Below, one piece after another: positions 1 through 5,543 of a stretch of 20,554 nt of DNA; the stretch's first letter is position 1, and every line of letters starts with the position of its first letter. Below the pieces are notes generated by a model. That model was not told the origin of the DNA. It saw only the letters and a program-made list of their open reading frames with translations, and did not search any database. The translations under genes and the position numbers were made by a program. Source of the stretch: a virus. The DNA lies in IMG/VR virus record IMGVR_UViG_3300003894_000270, positions 1-20,554 of that record; one strand, 5' to 3'.

Positions 1-125
1 GCAGGTAATGAGGAACGGGCGAGCGTGTACGGGGTAGGCGATAGGGATAGGGTGACGTGTTCACTCCGCCGACGCACCGACCCACCGACGCAGTGAGTGA
101 GTGAGCGGAAATCGTAAGGAACCTG

Positions 126-140
126 CGCGCATTATGCGCG
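126..140. repeat. Short GC-rich inverted repeat
   Basis: CGCGCA (126-131) and TGCGCG (135-140) form a perfect 6-bp inverted repeat around TTA. No T-run follows, so it does not look like an intrinsic terminator. A shorter inverted repeat, TGTGA-CCC-TCACA, lies at 181-193 and shares the TGTGAC core of the downstream repeats. Confidence 0.6.
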
Positions 141-223
141 AGCCGCCGATAGGCACGGTGGGGGGCTGTTTATAAGTGGATGTGACCCTCACAGCGTTGA
201 AATCCTGTAGCAGTCCCCTTCTC

Positions 224-279
224 TATACCGGGATATATAAGTCACAAGTTGTGACTTTGCTGTGACTTTGTGTGACTTT
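224..279 (+). repeat. Iteron-like module, copy 1
   Basis: The module reads TATACCGGGA (224-233), then AAGTCACA (239-246, an inverted copy of the repeat), then three direct copies of TGTGACTTT starting at 250, 261 and 271. The 10-11 bp spacing puts the copies on one face of the helix, as expected for a cooperatively binding protein. A second copy of the module lies at 347-397, and a lone TGTGACTTT at 512-520. Phased direct repeats are typical of iteron origins, ParR-type centromeres and operators of ribbon-helix-helix repressors; which applies here is unknown. Confidence 0.8.
239..257. promoter_or_regulatory. 19-bp perfect palindrome (operator-like)
   Basis: AAGTCACAA-G-TTGTGACTT is a perfect 9+1+9 palindrome. 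Its right arm is the first TGTGACTT direct repeat and its left arm is the only full inverted copy. A palindrome of this length fits binding of a dimeric protein that could then spread along the direct repeats. No ligand is known. Confidence 0.65.
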
Positions 280-305
280 AGTTTGGGGAGGGTGTGTATA
301 GCGTA

Positions 306-339
306 GTAAGTCGACCCCCTCGGGGGATAGGAGACTTAC
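306..339. other. Nested hairpin between the two repeat modules
   Basis: GTAAGTC (306-312) pairs with GACTTAC (333-339), and inside it CCCC (315-318) pairs with GGGG (323-326) around a CTCG loop. The outer arms contain AAGTC/GACTT, the same core as the TGTGACTT repeats. It could extrude as a cruciform or fold as RNA. It lacks the T-loop and anticodon-arm features of a tRNA, and no T-run follows. Confidence 0.5.
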
Positions 340-346
340 GAAGCGG

Positions 347-397
347 TATACCGGGAAGTCAGGGGTTGTGACTTAGGTGTGACTTCGTTGTGACTTT
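347..397 (+). repeat. Iteron-like module, copy 2
   Basis: The order matches copy 1: TATACCGGGA (347-356), an overlapping inverted arm AAGTCA (356-361), then TGTGACTT at 367, 378 and 389, exactly 11 bp apart. The AT spacer and part of the inverted arm found in copy 1 are replaced by AGGGG. The preserved order with diverged spacers argues for a functional duplication rather than chance. Confidence 0.8.
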
Positions 398-448
398 CTC
401 GCGTGTGCGCGTAGGCGGGGTGTATTTAATTACTTAATACATATATTC

Positions 449-489
449 ATAAATACCCTTCGCTTTTTTAAGAAGCTACGGGTATTTGT
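449..489. other. Long inverted repeat beside an AT-rich stretch
   Basis: AAATACCC (451-458) and GGGTATTT (480-487) form a perfect 8-bp stem, extendable by an A-T and a G-U pair to 449-489. Inside it GCTT (462-465) pairs with AAGC (473-476) next to a run of six T. An AT-rich stretch (about 422-458) leads into it. It could be a bidirectional terminator, a cruciform or an origin unwinding region. The single TGTGACTTT copy at 512-520 lies just downstream. Confidence 0.5.
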
Positions 490-551
490 TGCGTTAGCGC
501 GCGCGAGGGCTTGTGACTTTCTTGCTTATGGTGCTGGTGTGTATTACAGTG

Positions 552-583
552 TAGGTAGTGGAACGATTTGGAAGGAACGACAT
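552..583 (+). promoter_or_regulatory. Duplicated leader, copy 1, with RBS
   Basis: This 32-base element ends in GGAAGG (570-575), a Shine-Dalgarno sequence, followed by AACGACAT. It matches 762-793 at 29 of 32 positions. Where the second copy reads ATG, this one reads ATT (582-584) followed by GTG (585-587), so the usual start has changed and GTG is the best start. The conserved part extends well beyond a Shine-Dalgarno sequence and may bind a regulator or be a recent duplication scar. Confidence 0.65.
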
Positions 584-584
584 T

Positions 585-764
585 GTGTCGGAGATATTTG
601 AAAAGACTGAAGACAAGAGTGTTGGTGGGATTCAGCGTCACGTGGTGTCGGTGTCGTTCAATAAGTCTGAGTTTGCAAAGTTGAAGAAGCTGCAGGCAAA
701 TGCACCAGCGCAGTTCCTGCAAAATTCAACATCAGCTTTTATCAAGTTCAAGGTCTTGGGATAG
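585..764 (+). CDS. Small protein, possible ribbon-helix-helix DNA-binding protein
   Basis: A 59-aa protein if started at GTG 585, nine bases after GGAAGG. An upstream in-frame GTG at 558 would lie inside the duplicated leader and before the ribosome-binding site, so I reject it. From about residue 18 the protein reads as a short strand (HVVSVSF), a charged helix (NKSEFAKLKKLQ), a loop and a second helix with the pattern S-T-S-A-F-I-K. This is the strand-helix-helix order of Arc/CopG-like proteins, which bind DNA as dimers through the strand. The gene sits directly downstream of phased repeats of the sort such proteins bind, so autoregulation or partition is possible. The assignment rests on pattern alone; it could also be an unrelated small phage protein. 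Confidence 0.5.
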   Translation: MSEIFEKTEDKSVGGIQRHVVSVSFNKSEFAKLKKLQANAPAQFLQNSTSAFIKFKVLG

Positions 765-793
765 GTAGTGGAACGACTCGGAGGGAACGACAT
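762..793 (+). promoter_or_regulatory. Duplicated leader, copy 2, with RBS
   Basis: The second copy of the 32-base leader. It begins in the stop codon of the preceding small gene and carries GGAGGG (780-785) six bases before ATG 792. The strong Shine-Dalgarno sequence fixes the downstream start at 792 rather than at the in-frame GTG 768. Confidence 0.7.
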
Positions 794-1049
794 GAGCACT
801 TACAAGTGCGCTAAGTGCAAAAAGACCTTCAAGCCTGTTCAGGGTGGACTCACCATGCGCTGTCTCGTAAACCACCCCAAAGGAACCTGCTGCCACTACG
901 GAGAACGAGAAATCGTCTACGAATCTCCTGAAGGAGGCGTGATTACAACCGACTCCTATCCACACGTTGGAAAAACACCTGTAGAAGAATGGGTGCAACT
1001 AAAAGACCTGCACGTCTGCTCTTGTGGAGATGTTCACGTTCATGGCTGA
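792..1049 (+). CDS. Cys/His-rich putative zinc-binding protein
   Basis: An 85-aa protein with three metal-ligand clusters: C6-x2-C9 at the N-terminus (YKCAKCKKTF), C24-x3-H28 with C33-C34-H35 in the middle, and C76-x-C78 with H82 and H84 at the C-terminus. The first CxxC with its following basic residues looks like half of a zinc ribbon. Eleven potential ligands in 85 residues would bind two or more zinc ions. I do not recognise a named family. The start is set by GGAGGG six bases upstream. Its end overlaps the next gene by eight bases, suggesting coupled translation. It may bind nucleic acid or act in early takeover or packaging; its position does not decide between these. Confidence 0.75.
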   Translation: MSTYKCAKCKKTFKPVQGGLTMRCLVNHPKGTCCHYGEREIVYESPEGGVITTDSYPHVGKTPVEEWVQLKDLHVCSCGDVHVHG

Positions 1050-1545
1050 AAAGACCTACGACAAAATTGAGTACCGGGTAAACGCTGCCATACCCGAATG
1101 GAAAGAATGGGCGCGCCGACTAAGACGCATATACGCTTCACTCGAAGATATCGGAAGCAAACAAGAAGCCATTCAAGATGCTGTCGAACAATGGGGATGG
1201 GAATGGGTATCCATTCAAAAACTCTGGAAAGCACACCCAACATTCAACGACGCTGTCGAGGAATATCGAAAAGACGGTGACTACCCCAAGAAAAAACACT
1301 GGGTCAAAAGAGTCACAGCTTCCGAACTAAAAACCGTTTATATGCGGGAAGGAGAATTGACATCCTTCGCCTCACTCGACGAAAATCCTAAAGCAACCAC
1401 TTTCCATGCGTCAGTAGTAGCTGCCAACGGTATGCTTGATTTATCTGAACCGTATGGAGACAGGGATGACCTTGTTCAACCAGACTCAGCACCTGAAAAC
1501 CCAAGTAGCGGGTCAGGGCTGGCAAATAACTGGGACGAAGATTAG
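1042..1545 (+). CDS. Candidate terminase small subunit (HTH-like protein)
   Basis: A 167-aa protein from ATG 1042; GGAG lies 12 bases upstream, and in-frame starts at 1024 or 1030 are possible but worse placed. The N-terminal half is basic and helical. Residues about 39-72 (QEAIQDAVEQWGWEWVSIQKLWKAHPTF in two helices) resemble the helix-turn-helix of small terminases, which often ends in a HP-x-F-x-x-A-V motif. The C-terminal third is acidic and disordered, ending in a Ser/Gly/Asn-rich tail, which in known small terminases contacts the large subunit. The large terminase begins about 330 bases downstream. Small terminases recognise the packaging site on DNA. The call is inferred from position and motif; a generic HTH regulator is the alternative. 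Confidence 0.45.
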   Translation: MAEKTYDKIEYRVNAAIPEWKEWARRLRRIYASLEDIGSKQEAIQDAVEQWGWEWVSIQKLWKAHPTFNDAVEEYRKDGDYPKKKHWVKRVTASELKTVYMREGELTSFASLDENPKATTFHASVVAANGMLDLSEPYGDRDDLVQPDSAPENPSSGSGLANNWDED

Positions 1546-1547
1546 AT

Positions 1548-1736
1548 ATGACATCTGTAGAAGACCGATTCAATTTCGCAGCAAACGCAAGACTCGAAGG
1601 TGAAGAACTCGAAGAGTACATTGGTGGACTACCACCTCGTGCAAAAATCCTGTTTGAGGCATATCGAGAACTAAACGTCGTGGAAAAAGTAGTCAAGGCT
1701 GCTAAAAAATCCTCAAGGAAGCGAAAAAAGAAGTAG
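1548..1736 (+). CDS. Small acidic protein with basic tail
   Basis: A 62-aa protein starting two bases after the preceding stop. Residues 1-48 are acidic and helical. The last 15 residues are almost all Lys and Arg with Ser, ending KKSSRKRKKK, which could bind DNA or RNA. The basic tail is encoded by an A-rich run that contains the heptamer A_AAA_AAG (1724-1730) in the frame needed for -1 slippage, four bases before the stop codon. The stop overlaps a GTG-started zinc-knuckle frame (1736-1861), so the true product may be a longer fusion. No family is recognised. Confidence 0.7.
   Translation: MTSVEDRFNFAANARLEGEELEEYIGGLPPRAKILFEAYRELNVVEKVVKAAKKSSRKRKKK
1724..1730 (+). promoter_or_regulatory. 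Candidate -1 ribosomal frameshift heptamer
   Basis: A_AAA_AAG lies in the zero frame as cgA AAA AAG, the same arrangement as the slippery site of E. coli dnaX. A -1 slip moves translation into the frame of the 41-codon ORF and avoids the TAG at 1734-1736. An internal Shine-Dalgarno-like AAGGAAG lies at 1715-1721, closer to the slip site than in dnaX. I see no strong downstream stem-loop. Coupled re-initiation at GTG 1736 is the simpler alternative. Confidence 0.45.
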
Positions 1737-1861
1737 TGCAGAAACAGTCTCAGGACAGCTTCATAGTTGGTAAAAGCAAATTCCTTCAGTGTGAAATCCC
1801 AAAATGCTTCTACGCAGCCCTTGGAACTACGGTTTATTGCAAAGAGCATCAACCAGAGTGA
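1736..1861 (+). CDS. 41-codon zinc-knuckle ORF, alone or as frameshift extension
   Basis: Translation from GTG 1736 gives a 41-aa protein, MQKQSQDSF to KEHQPE, ending at TGA 1859-1861. It contains C19-x4-C24-x10-C35-x2-H38 (CEIPKC then YCKEH). The C-x4-C...YC-x2-H pattern is common as a small zinc knuckle, for example at the N-terminus of phage HNH proteins, which argues that this frame is really translated. The GTG overlaps the previous TAG by one base. If reached by -1 slippage at 1724-1730, the joint protein would be 104 aa: an acidic helix, a basic linker and a zinc knuckle. It fills most of the gap before the large terminase. Stand-alone translation would depend on AAGGAAG 14 bases upstream or on re-initiation. 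Confidence 0.6.
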   Translation: MQKQSQDSFIVGKSKFLQCEIPKCFYAALGTTVYCKEHQPE

Positions 1862-1873
1862 TATGCTCTGTAG

Positions 1874-3430
1874 ATGCCATACCAGCCACACGAACACCAA
1901 CTAAAACTTCATAAGTCCAAAGCAAAGGTCAAGTGGAATCAAACGGGTCGCCGTGGCGGTAAGACCCGTTCCGCTTTAGAAGAAGACCTTGCGGTTATCG
2001 AGTCGCTTTCCCACAAATATGTCCAGTTTCCTAACAGCGATAAAAAACAAACCGCTGAAGAAGCTAGGCTCGTTCCTGCTATACACGTCTGGACGGTAGC
2101 ACCTACCAAAGCACAGATGTATCAGGTCTGGAACGAAATGCAGGCATTCATTCCCGAATACCTAGTTTCTAAGACCAACCCCTACAGGGACAATAAACTC
2201 GGTGGCGGGAGAGGCTCAGGGTTCAAAGAAGACGCTCTGCACGTATGGCTTACGTTCAAAGACCGAAACGGACGGTGGCTCAAAGGTCGTGATGGCAAGG
2301 TTCGCCCACGACCTATTGTTTTCTGGGAACTCAAAAGTGCAGATAACCCCGAATCACTACAGTCAGTCGGACTCGACTTTCTACACGTCACAGAAGCACA
2401 GGAAATAGACGAACGTGGATGGAACAAACTGCGACCCACTCTCTCGTCCCCCGGTCGTGCTGGACGCGCCCTCATCGAAGGCATTCCACCAGTTTCTCCG
2501 TCACATTGGTTCGCTCGAAATTTCAAGAGAGCAAAGGAAAAACCTAGCCGCCGCCGTGAAGCATTCTCTTGGTCGGCGTTCGATAATCCACTCCTCACCG
2601 ACGAACAAAAAGAAGAAATCCTAGAAGACAAAGAAACCATGATGGAAGAGGACTGGAACCGCCTGTATATGGCTATCCAGCCCGAAGGTGTAGGTGCTTT
2701 CTTCCGAAAGGTTGATAAAGCTGCTAGGGGAAAAGAACTACTCCGACCCGACCACTCTCAAGAATACGTTGCAGGACTTGACCTTGGTCGTAGTAACGAT
2801 GCTACGGTACTCATAGTCAAGAACCGTAAAACACGAGAGTCCGTATCAGCCACAGAACTTCTGAAAACTGACTGGACACTCCAGATGGAGACCATCAGAA
2901 GTGAAGCCCGAAGATGGAACCTCAGACAGATTGTTATGGACTCGACTGGACTGGGTGGGCAATTCGCTCGTGACATCATGTACAACGAAATGCTGGCTGA
3001 GGGAATACCAGTCATCGCCTTCAACTTCACACCGGTGGCGAAATACCACGACCTGTATCTGCCTTACAGAGTTGCTCTCGAACACGAACAAGTATCTTTC
3101 CCGCCTGAGTGGTCAAAGCTAAGTTCTCAACTTATGGACACTACCCACAAGGAAACCGCTAATCGTGGTCACGTATTCGGAACATCGTCTGGAGGGCATG
3201 ATGATTGGGCTGACGCGGAGGTACTTGCCTTGTACGGATGCGACCCCGTAGAGTATGCTCAGAGTACGCGTAGTCTGAGAGATACCATGGGAATGGAGCC
3301 TTTGCGCCCTAATTTCATATCTCGAAGGCGTGGGAAGAAGCGCGGGTTTATCGGTTTGACAAGAGAGGCGCGACACGCCGATTACTTGAACGAAGTAGAT
3401 AACCTGCTGGAAGCGGAAACAATTAGATAA
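1874..3430 (+). CDS. terL: Terminase large subunit (packaging ATPase-nuclease)
   Basis: A 518-aa DNA-packaging motor protein that hydrolyses ATP to pump DNA through the portal and cuts concatemers. The Walker A motif is GRRGGKT at residues 25-31. The Walker B strand is DFLHVTE at 168-174, with E174 as the likely catalytic base; Thr replaces the usual Asp before it. The C-terminal RNase H-fold nuclease shows its acidic residues in GLDLG (D303), VMDSTG (D356) and HDDWADA (about 443-447). The C-terminus is basic. The start at 1874 is the first ATG in frame and has only a weak ribosome-binding site, so coupling to upstream translation is plausible. The stop overlaps the portal start (TAATG), so the two are probably co-translated. 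The length is normal for the family. Confidence 0.95.
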   Translation: MPYQPHEHQLKLHKSKAKVKWNQTGRRGGKTRSALEEDLAVIESLSHKYVQFPNSDKKQTAEEARLVPAIHVWTVAPTKAQMYQVWNEMQAFIPEYLVSKTNPYRDNKLGGGRGSGFKEDALHVWLTFKDRNGRWLKGRDGKVRPRPIVFWELKSADNPESLQSVGLDFLHVTEAQEIDERGWNKLRPTLSSPGRAGRALIEGIPPVSPSHWFARNFKRAKEKPSRRREAFSWSAFDNPLLTDEQKEEILEDKETMMEEDWNRLYMAIQPEGVGAFFRKVDKAARGKELLRPDHSQEYVAGLDLGRSNDATVLIVKNRKTRESVSATELLKTDWTLQMETIRSEARRWNLRQIVMDSTGLGGQFARDIMYNEMLAEGIPVIAFNFTPVAKYHDLYLPYRVALEHEQVSFPPEWSKLSSQLMDTTHKETANRGHVFGTSSGGHDDWADAEVLALYGCDPVEYAQSTRSLRDTMGMEPLRPNFISRRRGKKRGFIGLTREARHADYLNEVDNLLEAETIR

Positions 3431-5370
3431 TGGTCTCACCTGCAGTCTCTTCAGCATCAACCGCAGTCCCGCCTACACGCGGGAGTGTTGACGACACCAT
3501 TCAATTAGAACGTGCCAACCCCCAGAAGGAACCCAAAATCACTGAACAGTGGATTGAAGGGATGATGTCTGATGGGAAACAGAGGTTTGGCAAATTCTGG
3601 AGAAAATGTCGTGAAGTTGATGAGTTTGTACGTGGGGATTTCGACTTCCCGGTAACAGAGGATGGGTCAAAAATAAGACTCGGAACTGCTCATTCAGTAG
3701 TGAAGACGCTGGTTGACCACATCACTCCCCCTTTTGTGGATATCACCGTCCCACCGCCCGGTGCGAGGGGTCAGGCAAGAGCAGAAAAGATAGAAAAATT
3801 CTTGCGTGGCTCCAACCACCGGCTCGAACAAGAAACACCTACCCGGCGCATTGTGAACTTTCACATGGCTTCTTACGGCATCGGGTGGGAGAAGACAGAG
3901 TTTATCGGTGCTAAGTGGTCTGATTTCCCTGAGCCACCTGAAGATGGCGCAGATATTCAGCGATACAAAGAAGAACTCGAAGAAGCGATGGACAAACGGT
4001 CTATCCAGTTCCCTATCACCACCAAAGCCGTAAACCCACAATCAATCATTTGGGACACCAATAACGGAACAGACCCGCGCTGGATTATCCATTTCTTCGA
4101 TATCGACAACGAATGGATACACGCACACTTCCCCGGTTGGGAAGGCGCGAACAGCGGAAGGTCGCAGTTCATTGAGGTCTGGACTCACTCTCAAGTTGCT
4201 TATATGGCAGAACGTAAGTGGGTAATGCGCCCAAGAGAACACGGATACAAAATTCGTCCGTGGACTCCATTTATTCCACAAACAGGTCTGACAACTGTTG
4301 GCAATAAGCCTGAAGACCTTTATCGAGGCATCCTTGACGGAAACCTTGAGATGCTCCGCGCTGAATCTCAGCTTGCATCACAGTATCTCGACATCGTCAC
4401 CAACTCGACTCATCCGGTAACCAACTTCATGGGACCTCCGGGTATGGCTGACGAAGCCCTAAACGAATATGACAACTCGCCGGGAGCCATGAACGTGGTT
4501 CCTCCGAATGTTCAAATCGATGTGCCGCGAGTGCCAGAGCCACCTCAGACAATCATTTTGGCGAAGAATATGATTGATCAGGCTATAGAGTCCAACACCG
4601 CGCCATCGGTAACTCGTGGTCAGCGTCCTAGCGGCGCATCATCGGGTTATGAGACTGCCGTATTGTCCGGTATTGGTAGGCTCAATTTCTCTGCATATGT
4701 TGCAGCAGCTAACCGTGGTCTCCAGCATCGCAACGAGATTATTCTCAACATCGTGGAAAACGTGGTTCAAGACCGTATCACTGTATGGGGGCAGACAGAA
4801 TCGGGGTCTATTGATGCGACTATCTCTCCAAAAGATATCAGGGGACACTACGTCAACTTTGTCCAACTCAACCCAACCGCCCCAGAAGAACGAGAAAGAA
4901 TTCTCAATCTCTGGGCAACTCGATGGCGAGAAGGCTTCGTTGACCATGACACTGCCCTACGAGAAGGTGGGGTTTCTAATGCGCTTGAAGTCCAAAGCAA
5001 ACTTCTTGCAGAAAGATTCCTCCAATCTGAACAAATACAAGGTATTCTCGAAGGTATTGCAGCACAGCGTATCCCGCTTCTTCAAGGCATCGTAGAGGCT
5101 GCAGGGGCTACAACTGGAGAGGCTAGTGCAATAGCGCAGTCAGTTCTTGATACTCAGGGTGCTACCCAACTTCCTAATGCAGGTAATTTCCAGATGGGTA
5201 ACACTGCAGGCAATACTCCACAAACGCCCGGCACAGGCGCACCAACAACTACAAGACCTGTAATGCCGGGTTCTCTTGGTGAGGCTGACCTTGTAGCAAG
5301 GCAGATAAGTAGCCCTGCTCGTACAGGTGGGCGCAGAGTTCCAACATCTAATCTCCCGGCAGGTCGGTAA
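3430..5370 (+). CDS. Portal protein
   Basis: A 646-aa protein that begins inside the stop codon of the large terminase, the standard place for a portal. Portals form the twelve-subunit ring at the capsid vertex through which DNA passes and to which terminase and tail bind. The N-terminal 40 residues look disordered. The body is mixed alpha/beta with many Trp and Pro residues. About residues 380-450 would hold the stem and crown transition, and about 490-560 is a long amphipathic helical stretch. The last 80 residues are Gly/Thr/Pro/Asn-rich and probably disordered. The length is at the upper side for portals and closer to podovirus-like ones. The call rests mainly on gene order, length and overall composition. 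Confidence 0.85.
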   Translation: MVSPAVSSASTAVPPTRGSVDDTIQLERANPQKEPKITEQWIEGMMSDGKQRFGKFWRKCREVDEFVRGDFDFPVTEDGSKIRLGTAHSVVKTLVDHITPPFVDITVPPPGARGQARAEKIEKFLRGSNHRLEQETPTRRIVNFHMASYGIGWEKTEFIGAKWSDFPEPPEDGADIQRYKEELEEAMDKRSIQFPITTKAVNPQSIIWDTNNGTDPRWIIHFFDIDNEWIHAHFPGWEGANSGRSQFIEVWTHSQVAYMAERKWVMRPREHGYKIRPWTPFIPQTGLTTVGNKPEDLYRGILDGNLEMLRAESQLASQYLDIVTNSTHPVTNFMGPPGMADEALNEYDNSPGAMNVVPPNVQIDVPRVPEPPQTIILAKNMIDQAIESNTAPSVTRGQRPSGASSGYETAVLSGIGRLNFSAYVAAANRGLQHRNEIILNIVENVVQDRITVWGQTESGSIDATISPKDIRGHYVNFVQLNPTAPEERERILNLWATRWREGFVDHDTALREGGVSNALEVQSKLLAERFLQSEQIQGILEGIAAQRIPLLQGIVEAAGATTGEASAIAQSVLDTQGATQLPNAGNFQMGNTAGNTPQTPGTGAPTTTRPVMPGSLGEADLVARQISSPARTGGRRVPTSNLPAGR

Positions 5371-5543
5371 TGGCTAAGAAAAAAGAAAACGTCCTGATAG
5401 AAGGCGCAATAAACCAATTTGATGAAGTCGTGAAAAGGTTCTTGGACACAGTTCCAAAGCAGCTTCAGACACCAGTGATAGACCCACCAACCGGAAAGAA
5501 GGCTAATAAGCCTCGTCCGTTTAGCCCACTAGGGGGCATTTAA
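5370..5543 (+). CDS. 57-aa protein between portal and virion protein
   Basis: The ATG overlaps the portal stop (TAATG), and its TAA is immediately followed by the next ATG, so it is tightly coupled on both sides. The protein starts MAKKKENVLI, has a short amphipathic helix (about residues 7-30) and a Pro/Lys-rich tail ending SPLGGI. The final codons carry AGGGGG (5531-5536), the ribosome-binding site of the following gene. No family is recognised. The position suggests a small virion or assembly protein. Confidence 0.75.
   Translation: MAKKKENVLIEGAINQFDEVVKRFLDTVPKQLQTPVIDPPTGKKANKPRPFSPLGGI

Larger units (their letters stand above)
1..584. other. Non-coding, repeat-rich leader region
   Basis: No reading frame here has a credible start, ribosome-binding site and protein-like composition. 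The first 180 bases are GC-rich and hold short direct repeats: ATAGGG twice (about 43-52), CACCGAC twice (about 75-88) and GTGA repeats (about 92-104). After that come two copies of a TGTGACTT repeat module, a nested hairpin, an AT-rich stretch (about 422-458) and a long inverted repeat, each listed separately. In a phage whose other genes are packed without gaps, 550 bases of structured non-coding DNA next to the packaging genes suggests a replication origin, a partition or packaging site, or an operator. The function is inferred; only the repeats are seen. Confidence 0.75.

Noticed and set aside
306-339. Possible tRNA
   Set aside because: The hairpin has only two nested stems and no T-arm or anticodon loop.
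224-397. CRISPR array
   Set aside because: The repeats are only 8-9 bp with spacers of 2-3 bp, far below CRISPR dimensions, and no cas gene is present.
558-584. Upstream GTG start at 558 for the first small gene (and likewise 768 for the second)
   Set aside because: These starts lie before the Shine-Dalgarno sequence and inside the duplicated leader; the similar N-terminal peptides only reflect the DNA repeat.
468-722. 84-aa open frame on the minus strand near the left end
   Set aside because: It crosses the long inverted repeat and is antisense to the small 585-764 gene, and its composition is rich in His, Leu and Gln without a recognisable pattern.
1388-1900. 170-aa open frame on the minus strand
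   Set aside because: It lies antisense to four supported + strand frames, has a Phe/Ser/Leu-rich composition typical of antisense translation, and has no visible ribosome-binding site.
4616-5095. 159-aa open frame on the plus strand inside the portal gene
   Set aside because: It is an out-of-frame shadow of the portal; its protein has no coherent pattern and there is no ribosome-binding site in front of it.
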